Positions 10,742 to 20,646 are shown, numbered from the stretch's first letter. The stretch is 64,000 bases of DNA from Hydractinia symbiolongicarpus (GCF_029227915.1 NC_079884.1:1800001-1864000), one strand, 5' to 3'. Numbers and translations: made by a program. Notes: a model not told the origin generated them from the sequence alone.

Positions 10742-13700
10742 TTATGTGTGTCTATAATGTCCTCTTGCCAGTGTGGTAATACCATCTTCCAAAATTATGC
10801 GTTTATCATCATCCGCATTGAGAGCGAGTTTATTTGTTTTTATGGTATGAACATCATGCTTAATCGATCGAAATGTCATTTGGGTTCTGTAAATGTTCTC
10901 ACCCTCAAACAGACATCTCTTATAATCGGCGAAACCTATGGTCTCCCTCACCACACATTTCTTCACCCCCTTACATCTCTTACCCTCCCTACCACATAGC
11001 TGTTTGTATGCGTATGTCTTAGCTCTTAGGGCGATGAACTCAGTCATCACCTTACCACCCAACTCGTCCTTCATCAGCCCAATGATCTTTTTATTCAAAC
11101 CTAATGGTAGAGGTCTACCATCTTTCTCATCGTACCCTGATGTGTCAAATCTCAAAGCTATATCGTCGGCGATATCTTTGTAGAAGTCGTCGGTTTTTAT
11201 GTGGTAGACGAATGAATCCGTATCCATGTAGCAAAGCTTTACATCCACACCATATTTTGGTCTCATATAATCATGGTGGAACTCATACATAACCATCTTG
11301 GATAGATGGAGGATTGTGGGGCCTAGGTAGATCGGTTTGTTCATTTTGATCTTGATCTTGGACATCTCTATCCCCATCAGTGTTTCCGAGAAACGGATTG
11401 CACCCCTGAAGTTTGGCTTCATCACCATTTTCTCATAATTCTTTTGGTTGGTGGCCAAACGTATATCCTTCTGTCTTCGCTGATTCTCCATTGTCTTACC
11501 AAAGACAGAATTGTTCATCAGCTTGAAGAAATCCTTTTCAAAGTCATTCTTCGACTCCGTGCGCAGCTGTGTATTGAAGTCGATGTAAGGTTTCAACCAT
11601 GCGCTCTGATCAAACCTCAGTACCCTATGAACCTTATCCAGAACAAGACCGTGATTCAAAGCTTGAGCAAGCGCACGGATATGAATCACATAGTTCCTCT
11701 TGTCCGAAAGACATGGTGTCAGCTTCTCGACACCATTGATAACCTTCCTCTCAGGCATGAAAGGAAGATCGTTATGTGTGTCATGAAGATTATGTGGATA
11801 TCTAACATCAACCTCAAGCATGTACCCCTTTTCACCGTTTTCCACAGCCAACTCTGAAATGAGTTCGGGTGTAAATTTACCGGAACCATCCCACTCAAAC
11901 CCCCCGGTGGGCATCTTCTGTATCATAGCCCATCCATACAGATTGTTAGCATCAAGATACTGTAGATAGGTTGTATCTTCCAAAGTATTATACATATCAC
12001 CCATATATGGATTATTTGCCTTCGCGTGTCTGTGAACGGCCTGACAGAGACCGCCCCTAATACCCATCTCCACAAACAGTAACATATCCATATCTGACAA
12101 CAAATCCAGCTTAACATCTGTCTTTTTCAGGCATGCCTGCCAAGCTAATCCGGGGGCCGTGTAAAAATGAGCGGGATCTAGTTTATAGTTTTTCAAACAT
12201 GTCTCTCTGAATGTCTCAAACACATCACTCAGAAGCAGAACATCCGTCTTGAGATAGATATCATGATAAACGCCCATATTTTCAACTTTCATGTCCTTCC
12301 ACACCTTCTGGGCATGCGCATAATCAGCATCGCTGATACCATTCATGTTCAACTTGCTATAAAAGTCATCTTTCGAAGGAAGCCTGGTTTCATTAAACCT
12401 ATCGAATGAATCGACATACTCATATGGGTATACACCCTTCCTTCTCATTATGTTGAATTGCTCATCATTGAAGAATTTTCTAAGGTTTTTACACTGATCA
12501 TCGGATAGATTGTCAGCCAAGGAACCTAATCCTCTTGACATAAATCTAAATGAATCGATGAATCTCAGCTTTATCTTTTTGTCTTTGGTCTCACCATTTT
12601 TGTTGGTGTATTCACCAACCTTAACATCGGTCGAGAAAGAGATATATTTCTTTTATTTTCAGCGATTACACTCATACCACCTTCTCCATACTTCTTTGCA
12701 AGCTCTTTGATAAATAGATGCGCATCATATCCGCTCAGATTATGGAAGACAACCGGAATATAATTAGGCACCTTGTAACGGAGATTACATTCCATGTGTG
12801 CCGATCCACGAAACTTTCCGGTAAAATGACAGTGATCCCTAACCTTGATGTCATCATCACCAAATTCTCTCATACAGATGTGGCAGTTGGTGGAATTTTC
12901 ATATCCATCAAGTTCTTCATCGGTTAGATCTTGCATACCAAGTTGTGGAAACATGTTGTATAACCTTTTCGCCTCGGAAACCACATGATCCACAAAGCGC
13001 GGAACACAGTCATCACCACGGTAAAGCTTCAGAGGGTCCAAAACTTCACCATGAGCATATTTACTATAACAACAGAATCCGGTGGGGATATGTTTACCAA
13101 CTTTCTCGGTGGACGATCCACACTCTATCTCTTCAGGTTTTGTAAAAGCTTCAAAATCGGCATACATGATGAATGGGGCTTTGAGCTGGTACTGACCGTG
13201 GGTGAAGGTTAAGGTGCTACCCTCCTTAGGGAGTTGAATATTAACGGCATCGTTATTCTTACAATACTCAAAGTGCTCATCCCTTTTCCGTTCGCTTGGA
13301 AAACCAGAGAGACAATTCAAGCAATAATGCTCTTTATTTTTATGCTTTGAGTTGACCTTGCTCAGGACACCACTCAGATTCTTAACAGCGATATAATGCC
13401 TCTTATCCCCTTCACACAGTAAAAACAAAACAACCGTCTCATCACGGTCAAGATGCTTCGACTTTCGACACATATAGACACCCTCTATGTCATCTTTTGT
13501 CAAAACATGCACAGCGATATCAGGGTTCCTTCTCTCAAACAAATCTATCTTGTTTAGTGCCATAGGGAAAGTTATACCATCCCAATTGCACTTGTCTTCA
13601 AACTTCTTAAGGTTTGAGATTCGTTCAGGATGATTATCAATCTTATCATGATATAAGGCAGCTAAAACGGCCCATTTGAAGCATTCATCATCTTCATTTT

Positions 13701-14796
13701 TGGGATTGATCACGGAGAACTTACCACTGAATTTCTTGGGTAGTGGCAAGTAAGAACTACCTCTAGTTAATTTTAGTTTGTGAAAGTCCACATGCATATG
13801 TAGGATTTTATCGATTGTGAATCCGCTGGCGGGAAGCGCAGGGTTTTCAATCTGCTCGATTATCTTATTACACATCCGATCGAAAACATCAGAAATGTCA
13901 TCGTGGGCGTGCAGTATCTCCATATAGCTATTGAAAGCTTTATCGACATGTACACACGGGGCATCGGTCGAGCTGGTGTCCTCCTTTACCCATTTCACCC
14001 ACAGGGTCCACTGAGTCTTCAGCGACTTCTTCTGCCTGAGCACGTCCTTCATCAACCTCTTAACGATAGGTTGAACCTGTTTGAGAAAGACCTTGACATT
14101 CTTCTTCTTACCATCTGAGTTTATCTTGAACCTTTTGTATGAACCTACAAACGCTTCTTCAATAGGAGTATAAGGATTTTCCTCTTTCACCTCTTCCTCC
14201 TCTTTCACCTCTTCCTCTCCACTGCCCTTTTTATAAAAACCCATGATCTTATCCTTCATGGTTTTGAAAGCTTTTGTTGTTTTATCCTTAATAGCCTTAG
14301 GTACATGATTTATCAACCAGTCTCTCCATTCAATCAACTTGCTTTTCACAATAGGTCTGGTTTTAGCAATTTCTTCCTGCTCAAAAATATCCATGTCAGA
14401 GCCAGATCTAAATGGTATAGGTCTAGGTCTCGGTGCTGGTATGGGTACAGATCCGTCGGATCCTAGAAAACCCCCCAGAGATTTGATTGATGTCGGTGGT
14501 ACATGTATGGTGGGTCTAGATGTTGGTAAAGGGCTGTAGAGTCTAGGCGGTCCGGTGTATCTAGGTGCCGGTATCGGTCTCGACACCGGTCTAGGTGCCG
14601 GTCTCGGTCTCGGTCTAGGTCTCGACACCGGTACGGGTCTCGAGGGTCTCGGCATGGGTACCGGTCTAACCGGTGCTGAAACGGTAGTTGGTCCCAATAA
14701 TTCGATAATCTCGGCCTTTCTGAGCTTTGCGTAGCCATGTAGGCCGCGTTCCTTAGCGAGTTTTCTTAATTCAGCAAAGGTATTTCTCGAAGTCAT
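10742..14796 (-). CDS. Protein-primed family B DNA polymerase (Polinton pPolB), interrupted by one frameshift
   Basis: Replicates the element's linear genome. The N-terminal part (14796-12571, 741 aa) has a SAP-like domain (residues 5-35), an Arg/Pro-rich linker, a C-x2-C...H-x3-C zinc-like motif near HYCLNC, exonuclease motif I (YADFEAF), a second Cys/His cluster and Exo II (HNLSGYDAH). The C-terminal part (to 10742) has Exo III (YLKTD), polymerase motif A (YLDANNLYGWAM), motif B (KLMNNSVFGKT) and the catalytic motif C (YMDTDSF). The frame changes once near 12645-12655; downstream the other frame stays open and joins at about 12541. All catalytic motifs are intact, so the break is recent, a sequence error, or recoded. 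The gene starts MTSR, like the RING gene, and shares its upstream sequence. Confidence 0.92.
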
Positions 14797-14845
14797 GCTT
14801 GCGTATGATATACGAATACAGAATCTTTAACCCTTTTTTTAAAAA
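14797..14845 (-). promoter_or_regulatory. polB upstream element, shared with the RING gene
   Basis: On the minus strand it reads GGGTTAAAGATTC, then a TATA-like TCGTATATCATACG, then CAAGC and the ATG. The same blocks in the same order precede the RING gene (17249-17292), and homology continues through MTSR. Likely core promoter; the transcription start is unknown. Confidence 0.6.
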
Positions 14846-14992
14846 AATCGTAAACCGTGTTGGAGGGTCATGAGTGTCCTAGTTTGTGGTTGCCACACCG
14901 TGCTAAAATTGTAGTAAAACACGCTAAAACACACAGAGCATCGATAGACCGTGGGTACCCACCCACCAGCACCTCGAGGGTCGTGAATCACA

Positions 14993-15016
14993 TTTGTTAC
15001 CCGCTCGAGTAACAAA
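14993..15016 (-). terminator. 3'-end hairpin of SAP gene 1
   Basis: Arms TTTGTTACCCG and CGAGTAACAAA: 10 of 11 pairs with a 2-base centre, 11 bases past the stop at 15028. Two near-identical hairpins sit in the same place after the RING gene and SAP gene 2. Confidence 0.65.
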
Positions 15017-15027
15017 AAAATACCCAA

Positions 15028-15297
15028 TCACTTGGATCTTTTGTCGTTATAACGTTTTTGAGCTTTTAGATATGCCTCCCTGTTTTTCGTCCTCCACCTT
15101 GAATAGTATCCGTACCGTTGCCGTTTGGTATCCGGATCGATGGTGTAGGATGGGTCGAGATCATTCTTCCCAATCACCTCAACCAGTTTAGCCTTTCTCA
15201 TACCCACGATATACTTAATTCCGCGGGATTTAGCAACCTCTTGCAACTCTCGCAGTTTCATCAATTTGTAGTCTGGTGTGGTATTCATGTCCGACAT
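15028..15297 (-). CDS. Small SAP-domain protein 1
   Basis: 89 aa. Residues 11-43 (KLMKLRELQEVAKSRGIKY...) fit the SAP/HeH helix-extended-helix DNA-binding fold, followed by a basic Tyr/Arg/Lys-rich tail ending NDKRSK. Probably a DNA-binding accessory or packaging protein (inference). Starts MSDMNTTPDYKLMKLREL, shared word for word with SAP protein 2. It diverges from the integrase across 95 bp. Confidence 0.75.
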   Translation of the reverse strand: MSDMNTTPDYKLMKLRELQEVAKSRGIKYIVGMRKAKLVEVIGKNDLDPSYTIDPDTKRQRYGYYSRWRTKNREAYLKAQKRYNDKRSK

Positions 15298-15318
15298 ATA
15301 CGCATATACATATACATA

Positions 15319-15349
15319 TAAAAACTTTAAGCACTTTTATCGTACCACA
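15319..15349 (-). promoter_or_regulatory. Conserved upstream block of SAP gene 1
   Basis: 31 bases around ACTTTAAGCACTTTTATCG, 22 bases before the start codon, are identical to 17677-17707 upstream of SAP gene 2. The bases between block and start codon differ, so the block looks selected. TTAAAG is shared with the polB/RING element. Confidence 0.6.
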
Positions 15350-15392
15350 TCATAACAAAAAGGAGATAAATAAAGGTGTGCATAAATAACAC

Positions 15393-16376
15393 ATGTCAAA
15401 CTCTAAACTTCAAGAGACTTACTATCAACCTCAAAATTTATGGAAAGGACAAAAGGCTGTTCAGAGCTTAAGAGGATTCGGTTTCAGGCCAAAGGAGATT
15501 AGGAAGTGGCTATCAAAACAAGCATTTTGGCAAGTACATTTACCCGCTCCAAAACATGTTGAAAGACCACATTATGAAGTTACCACCCCTAATGATTTAC
15601 ATCAATTCGATTTATTGTACATGCCCGGTGACATACTGTATGGTAATAAATATAAGTACATTTTGTCGGGAATCGATGCTGCTTCCAGATACAAGGTAGC
15701 CCGACCTTTGAGGACTAAGAAAGCCAAAGAGGTTGCCGCTATGATTGAGGACATCTACAAGGCAGGACCATTAACTTATCCAAAAACTTTCCAATGTGAT
15801 AACGGTTCAGAATTCAAAGCAGATGTGACAAAGCTGTTGGAGAAGCATAAGGTTGAAATTAAAAGGGCGACTACAAAATATAAGCATACGCACACAGCTT
15901 TTGTTGAGGCGTTGAACAAGATACTTGCGGAAAATTTATTCAAAATACAAGATGCTCAAGAACTGAATGATTCGGAAAAGGTATCATCTACATGGGTTAA
16001 GCATCTGTATAAACTGATTGATAGGCTAAACGATACAAAGACGCAGATGATTGATATGAAGCCAAAAGATGCTATTATAATGAAAGAGGTGCCTCTTGTT
16101 AATAAAGAGAGCTATCCACCTGAAGTAGAATCACCTAAGGATGGCCTGTATAGATATCTACTACAACCTGGTGAAGAGCATGATGATGGGCGGAGACGGG
16201 CAACCGATAGAATATGGTCGAAAAACACATATAGATTGCGTGAGGTAATAGCGCAACCTGGTAACCGTGTAATGTACTATGTTCAAGACGGACCCGGACG
16301 GGCTTTTGTAAAAGAGGAATTGATGTTAATACCTGAAGATACAGAATTACCTCCTGATTATGTGCAAGGTTGGTGA
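15393..16376 (+). CDS. Retroviral-type integrase of the Polinton (c-integrase)
   Basis: 327 aa; inserts the element's ends into host DNA. The rve catalytic core has D73 (HQFDLLY), D136 (QCDNGSEF) and E172 (AFVEALN), with 35 residues between the second and third: a D,D35E triad. The C-terminal part (about 230-310) is basic with a Trp and Tyr-rich pattern, as expected for the DNA- or chromatin-binding end. An N-terminal zinc-binding HHCC domain is not evident. Reading frame open and catalytic residues present. It is convergent with the RING gene, with a hairpin for each 3' end between them. Confidence 0.93.
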   Translation: MSNSKLQETYYQPQNLWKGQKAVQSLRGFGFRPKEIRKWLSKQAFWQVHLPAPKHVERPHYEVTTPNDLHQFDLLYMPGDILYGNKYKYILSGIDAASRYKVARPLRTKKAKEVAAMIEDIYKAGPLTYPKTFQCDNGSEFKADVTKLLEKHKVEIKRATTKYKHTHTAFVEALNKILAENLFKIQDAQELNDSEKVSSTWVKHLYKLIDRLNDTKTQMIDMKPKDAIIMKEVPLVNKESYPPEVESPKDGLYRYLLQPGEEHDDGRRRATDRIWSKNTYRLREVIAQPGNRVMYYVQDGPGRAFVKEELMLIPEDTELPPDYVQGW

Positions 16377-16389
16377 AAAAGGGGACGAT

Positions 16390-16414
16390 ATCTTTACCTG
16401 TTTCTGGTAAAGAT
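16390..16414 (+). terminator. 3'-end hairpin of the integrase gene
   Basis: Perfect 9-bp arms ATCTTTACC and GGTAAAGAT with a 7-base loop, 13 bases past the integrase stop. The arm contains TTACC/GGTAA, related to the GTTAC/GTAAC arms elsewhere. Confidence 0.6.
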
Positions 16415-16494
16415 GATGCCGGGGATCGCGCAGGGTGGTCGGCAGATAGGGCCGCTATGACTCAGTCTTGGGTATCCATCGACACCTCGGGATT

Positions 16495-16518
16495 TTTGTT
16501 ACTCGGGCGGGTAACAAA
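16495..16518 (-). terminator. 3'-end hairpin of the RING gene
   Basis: Arms TTTGTTACTCG and CGGGTAACAAA, fully paired with one T-G wobble, 16 bases past the RING stop at 16535. Same family as 14993-15016 and 17350-17373. Confidence 0.65.
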
Positions 16519-16534
16519 GGCCGGGAATTCGCGT

Positions 16535-17248
16535 TCAATATTGTCTAATGACAAAATCTATTGGCGCTCGACACACGGGACAATTATCTTCCCCCTTTTC
16601 CAATTTATATGCGCACGATAAACAGCAGCAGCAATGTCCCGTTCTACCATGAACAAAGGTTGCGCTCTTTCTTTTAGAAAGACAAATTATGCATTTGTCC
16701 TCGTCCTCTAGGTCATCATCGTCATCACTAAAAAAATCACGATCAATCAGCGCTCTTGTCCTCGTCGTCCTCTTCTCATCGTCGTACTCTTCTTCCTCCT
16801 CTTCCTCCTCATCGTCGTACTCCTCTTCCTCTTCCTCCTCTTCCTCTTCTTCCTCCTCTTCCTCCTCATCGTCGTACTCCTCGACATCATCTATGTCCAT
16901 ATATGTCCATATTTCATACGGACCCGTGGCGACTGCATAGACGCGCGCTTCTATTATGGGAGTTCCATAGTATCCGAGTCCGACTCCTCCGGTGCGTAAG
17001 ACACTTCGAGCTTTTACGTGTTCTATAATATCATCATAGGATTCATGATCAGAGTCCGGACCGATCCCCTCAAAGTCATCATATTGTAGTTCCAATATTT
17101 CGACCATGTTCAGTAATTCTTCGCAACAAGATCTGCTGGATGCGGAATTCAGACATGGGTCTATTGTGCGGCCGAAATATTCGTCCGCCCAGGAGCCGAA
17201 TCTTTCGAGGAACTGTCGGTTTTCGTCATCTGTAAATCTCGACGTCAT
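16535..17248 (-). CDS. MDM2-type RING-finger protein with acidic tract (probable E3 ubiquitin ligase)
   Basis: 237 aa. Residues 1-125 are unrecognised. A highly acidic stretch (about 126-182) has two Glu runs separated by EYDDE. The C-terminal RING has ligands C186, C189, H200, H205, C209, C212, C223 and C226. The order C2H2C4 and the spacings 2-10-4-3-2-10-2 match the MDM2/MDMX RING class, including the VHG..TGH core and a short hydrophobic tail after the last ligand (FVIRQY). MDM2-type RINGs dimerise through such tails and transfer ubiquitin. By inference this protein would modify host or viral proteins. Its start and upstream region are copies of those of polB. Confidence 0.85.
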   Translation of the reverse strand: MTSRFTDDENRQFLERFGSWADEYFGRTIDPCLNSASSRSCCEELLNMVEILELQYDDFEGIGPDSDHESYDDIIEHVKARSVLRTGGVGLGYYGTPIIEARVYAVATGPYEIWTYMDIDDVEEYDDEEEEEEEEEEEEEEEEYDDEEEEEEEEYDDEKRTTRTRALIDRDFFSDDDDDLEDEDKCIICLSKRKSATFVHGRTGHCCCCLSCAYKLEKGEDNCPVCRAPIDFVIRQY

Positions 17249-17292
17249 GCTTGGATATGATATACGATATAGGAATCTTTAACCCAATTTTT
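17249..17292 (-). promoter_or_regulatory. RING gene upstream element, copy of the polB one
   Basis: Minus strand: GGGTTAAAGATTCC, then ATCGTATATCATATCC, then AAGC and the ATG. It aligns with 14797-14845 with few changes. Confidence 0.6.
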
Positions 17293-17349
17293 ATAGATCG
17301 TATTTGAGGTTAGCGATCCGCACGCCATGGATATCTCCACCCACCGATA

Positions 17350-17373
17350 TTTGTTACCCGCCCGAGTAACAAA
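17350..17373 (-). terminator. 3'-end hairpin of SAP gene 2
   Basis: Arms TTTGTTACCCG and CGAGTAACAAA with a 2-base centre, 11 bases past the stop at 17385. It differs from 14993-15016 only at the centre. Confidence 0.65.
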
Positions 17374-17384
17374 AATGCGCACAA

Positions 17385-17654
17385 TCACTTAGATCTCTTG
17401 TCGTTATAACGTTTTTGACATTTCAGGTACGCCTCCCTGTTTTTCTCCCTCCAGCCGGTACAGTATCCATACCATTCCCGCTTGGTATCCAGATCTATAG
17501 TGTATGACGAATCCAGATCATTCTTCTCAATCACCTCAATCAGCTTGGCCTTTTTCATCGCACAAATATACTTCACCCCACGGGCTTTGGCAATCTCTCG
17601 CAACTCTCGCAGTTTCATCAATTTATAGTCTGGTGTGGTATTCATGTCCGACAT
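17385..17654 (-). CDS. Small SAP-domain protein 2 (paralogue of SAP protein 1)
   Basis: 89 aa from the MSDM start. An in-frame ATG five codons upstream also exists, but the start shared with SAP protein 1 is preferred. About 80% identical to SAP protein 1 across the SAP fold and the basic tail. Gene, upstream block and 3' hairpin were duplicated as one cassette, so the two may be dose variants or have begun to specialise. Confidence 0.75.
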   Translation of the reverse strand: MSDMNTTPDYKLMKLRELREIAKARGVKYICAMKKAKLIEVIEKNDLDSSYTIDLDTKREWYGYCTGWREKNREAYLKCQKRYNDKRSK

Positions 17655-17676
17655 ATTATGCATATACATGTACGGC

Positions 17677-17707
17677 TAAAAACTTTAAGCACTTTTATCG
17701 TACCACA
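17677..17707 (-). promoter_or_regulatory. Conserved upstream block of SAP gene 2
   Basis: 31 bases identical to 15319-15349, 22 bases before the chosen ATG. Confidence 0.6.
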
Positions 17708-17740
17708 CGAAATATGCGAGCGGTGTACATGCGCACATCA

Positions 17741-18328
17741 CTAACCTTGATTTACGGTCCTTCTGAGGCTTTGAACCTGGTCCATTAGACTTTTTTCAAA
17801 CTGGTTGCGAGTTTCGCTCTCCATCTTTCTGTCGGTTTTCGTCATCTTGTCCAGAGCTTCGTAGTATATACCGCTCAGGGTTTGAAATTCAATGTGACTA
17901 ATGTCGTCATTATTCAGAGCCCACGAGACGGAGTTTTCAAACACGGCGATGGCGGACGTCGCAACATCATATAATTTCATGACCTTGTCAAGTTTGCTCC
18001 GATATCTTTTAATCAGGGCCATGACGGAGCCCGTGAAAATGGTTCCGGACAGTGCTACGGCTCCCAATCCCACGGAAGCGGGGATTCCGATGAGCGTGGC
18101 ACCGGTTACCACCGAACCTATGCCCGAAGCGACGGTTAGGGCCGTGGCGCTGGCATTTAAAAGCACCAGTCTGTGCAGCGTCTTGTTATATTTCTCATAT
18201 TTTGTATTGAACTTATCACGTAATTTTCTAAGCTCCCCAAGTTGAGAGTTCACGGTATTAGTATTAAACTTGTCCTGCTCGCTCGAATACTCGGGAGCCG
18301 TGGGTAGCTTCGGATAAATCTCTGCCAT
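17741..18328 (-). CDS. Membrane protein with Gly/Ala-rich hydrophobic core, paralogue 1
   Basis: 195 aa, family not recognised. A charged N-terminal helix region (residues 20-50) precedes a long Gly/Ala-rich hydrophobic region (about 54-106) that could make two membrane helices, then a charged helical C-terminus. Shared with the next gene: NSQLxELxKLRxKF before the membrane region and YRxKLxK...AIxVF...W after it. The Gly-rich core recalls small membrane-active virion proteins, but that is a guess. Its start lies 24 bases from the end of its paralogue, suggesting joint expression. Confidence 0.7.
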   Translation of the reverse strand: MAEIYPKLPTAPEYSSEQDKFNTNTVNSQLGELRKLRDKFNTKYEKYNKTLHRLVLLNASATALTVASGIGSVVTGATLIGIPASVGLGAVALSGTIFTGSVMALIKRYRSKLDKVMKLYDVATSAIAVFENSVSWALNNDDISHIEFQTLSGIYYEALDKMTKTDRKMESETRNQFEKSLMDQVQSLRRTVNQG

Positions 18329-18352
18329 TTGGTTACTACAAAGAAAAAAACT

Positions 18353-18838
18353 TTACTCTAAATAACCTATATCCAGTTTATCCAGATCCTTGAGAGTTCT
18401 ATGATACGTATCACACAAATTCTCAAAATCGGCTCTACAGATCCGAGTGTGCCAGAGTAGCGTTTTATCGAAAACATCGATGGCATTTTGTACAACGCGA
18501 TATGCGGCTCTTAATTTGATAAGTTTCTCCCGATATGTCCTAACATATTGGGCGGTAACCGCATAGGAAGCCGAGCCCAATAGACACATACCCGAATTCC
18601 ACATGTAATTTCCATGGGTACCGCCCAAATTTCTAATAATGGTCACCGCGGTCGTTATCGAGCCGGTAATTGCTGCGGTTCCGGATAATCCCTCCAGAAT
18701 CGACCATATGATCAGAGATCCTCCGTGTTCGTGTGTCCTGTCTTGGAACTTGCCTCGTAATTTCACCAGCTCCTCAAGTTGGGAATTGGATATATCCGTT
18801 TTAAACACTTCTTCTCTGGTACTAGAACTCTCTGCCAT
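18353..18838 (-). CDS. Membrane protein, paralogue 2
   Basis: 161 aa. Hydrophobic segments at about 41-69 and 79-98. The same flanking motifs as the 17741 gene show a tandem duplication, although identity is low. It starts MAE like its paralogue and lies head-to-head with the 18879 gene across 40 bp. Function unknown. Confidence 0.7.
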   Translation of the reverse strand: MAESSSTREEVFKTDISNSQLEELVKLRGKFQDRTHEHGGSLIIWSILEGLSGTAAITGSITTAVTIIRNLGGTHGNYMWNSGMCLLGSASYAVTAQYVRTYREKLIKLRAAYRVVQNAIDVFDKTLLWHTRICRADFENLCDTYHRTLKDLDKLDIGYLE

Positions 18839-18878
18839 TTCTATTATATTAGGAAAAATCTATCCTTTAAATAAAATA
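18839..18878. promoter_or_regulatory. 40-bp bidirectional promoter
   Basis: The entire gap between two divergent start codons. AT-rich, with CTATTATATTAGG next to the minus-strand gene and TTTAAATAAAATA next to the plus-strand gene. TATTATATTAG recurs in the second divergent gap at 24761. Confidence 0.6.
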
Positions 18879-20159
18879 ATGGCGGACATTGATATTGATC
18901 CGTTTGGTGACCACGACCAACCCGACGAGGGTACCGATGACTCCACACCTCTGGTACCGAGGGAACGCACACGAGTACAGATACATACTCCCGATGAGGA
19001 GACATCATTCGGTGGAGAAACCTCTCTGCGCTCCAGAGTTACCAGTGAGCTGGTTAAATCGCTCTATGAGAAGCTACTAACTATATATCCAAACGAGAAC
19101 CCGAGCGTGATACATACCGATCTGTTTGAGTCTCGTGGCAAGGAATTATACTACAAGGGTGATAACAGACCTCTGACACATGGTGGATCTCTAAGGTCTA
19201 CCGGTACCATTGCAGATCTATTGGGCAAGAAAAGGCTGCGCGGTTTGGGGTTCGATATACCGAAAGGTAGTATAACCCCCCGACAGGCCGCTAGGCTAAA
19301 CAAAATAGAAGAGAGACTACCGTCACCGGATAAAATAGAGAATGCGACCGATATAGAATTAGAAACCATATCTGGAGATGTTGTGAACAGTGCGGAAGAT
19401 TTAATTTCATTGGTCAAACAACAATCTGTAGACCATGAAGCAACCCAGACCGGTGATCTATTTGAATATCCTATGCGTGAATTGCTAGGATTGGATAGAT
19501 CATTGAGAAACATAAGAGGAAGTCTTCAGGATGAAGTTGCAAAAAAGGTTCAGCTCGAACAGCATATTGACAGAGAAAAAAACAAGTTGGAAGAGATGGA
19601 AAACACACCAAATATGACCGAGGAACAACAAAATGAAGCGAAAGAAAGGTTGAAAGGTTTGCAAAATGAGTTGAAAGGCCGGCAAGAGATTATCGATATT
19701 CTCAAAGGTAAACTTAACAGTCAAATAAAAAGCATCAGGGAGACGATTACCAAAGTACTTGACAAAGAAACTACATTGGGTGAAAAGATACGAACGCTAT
19801 TCCGTGAGCAGGGTATCACCATCGTCAGTGTACTAACGGCATTTGGTATGGTTATCGGCCTTCTAGTTGAACCTTTGACACCAGGGGGTGGGGGGTCATC
19901 CACCGGTAATACAAAAAATCATTAAAAAACCGAAGGTGGTGCGAGGGAATGGATAAAGAACAAGCTGAGCGCACTAGGATCTCTCCTGGGTAGATTAGCC
20001 AGTGCCGCAGCCGCATCACTACCGGGTATAATCGGATCCATCGTATCGTGGATCCTAAATAGAGCAAAGGAAGCGGTAGGTTGGTTGAGTCAAAACCTGT
20101 GGGCTTTGATAGTCGGAATCGGAGGTCTGATATACACCTACATGGTGACAAAGCGTTAG
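18879..20159 (+). CDS. Coiled-coil/membrane protein of the Polinton, interrupted by an in-frame TAA
   Basis: Start at the ATG at 18879, because an upstream extension would read through the divergent gene. The first 348 codons give an acidic N-terminus, a middle region, a long coiled coil (about 205-290) rich in Glu/Lys/Gln, and a hydrophobic segment (312-330) followed by a Gly/Pro run. A TAA at 19923-19925 interrupts the frame, but it stays open for 77 more codons to TAG at 20157. This extension is protein-like: an amphipathic basic helix, an Ala/Gly-rich hydrophobic stretch and a C-terminal membrane helix. The gene was thus originally about 426 codons. Probably a virion or membrane protein; family role unknown to me. 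Confidence 0.75.
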
Positions 20160-20173
20160 CGGAATCTGGAATA

Positions 20174-20198
20174 TATGTTACATGTGTCATGTAACATA
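20174..20198. terminator. Shared hairpin between two convergent genes
   Basis: Perfect 11-bp arms TATGTTACATG and CATGTAACATA around TGT. It lies 14 bases past the stop of the 18879 gene and 17 bases past the stop of the 20216 gene, so one hairpin could serve both strands. It has the GTTAC/GTAAC core of the other 3' hairpins. Confidence 0.65.
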
Positions 20199-20215
20199 AT
20201 ACCCACGACATGGTA

Positions 20216-20641
20216 CTATTTTTCGAAATACCACACGGCACCTCCGACACCGATCATGCTTAGCGCGATAAATGCCAATTCCCTCTCATGCTGACCATTG
20301 CTGGGTGTATAAAAGTCGCTCAATACGGGCTTGCGCGGAATATCTGTGAGAGGTGACCCTCCAAATACTTTTTTATATTCCCGCATCGCGTCATCCAGCT
20401 CCGTGAATTTACCCTCGGCCTTCTTCTCAAGTCTGAGCTGCTTATTGATAAAGTCAACCCTCTCCTGTCTTTTACGTTGCCATATAACCTGAGCCTTTTG
20501 CAGCTGTTCTATGGCCAGATCATGCCGCTTCCGTTCCTTATCTATCCTATCCTTGGATAAACTTGAAAAGAGGTAGCTTGATCCGGTGAAAGCCAAAGCG
20601 TTCGCGAAGGCACCTCCCAACATCATTGCAATTGAAGCCAT
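20216..20641 (-). CDS. Small protein with N- and C-terminal membrane segments
   Basis: 141 aa, not recognised. Hydrophobic residues at about 8-28, a highly charged helical, possibly coiled-coil, middle (30-85; KDRIDKERKRHD...), then a Pro-containing stretch and a C-terminal membrane helix (about 122-139) ending WYFEK. Topology suggests a membrane or inner-virion protein. Confidence 0.7.
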   Translation of the reverse strand: MASIAMMLGGAFANALAFTGSSYLFSSLSKDRIDKERKRHDLAIEQLQKAQVIWQRKRQERVDFINKQLRLEKKAEGKFTELDDAMREYKKVFGGSPLTDIPRKPVLSDFYTPSNGQHERELAFIALSMIGVGGAVWYFEK

Positions 20642-20646
20642 GTTTC

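Noticed and set aside
16689-17028. Ser- and Pro/Leu-rich plus-strand frames opposite the RING gene
   Set aside because: They are the antisense of the Glu/Asp tract; no independent support.
18639-18878. Upstream extension of the 18879 gene
   Set aside because: It would begin inside the divergent membrane-protein gene on the other strand; the ATG at 18879 has proper spacing and the MADI start resembles its neighbours' MAE starts.
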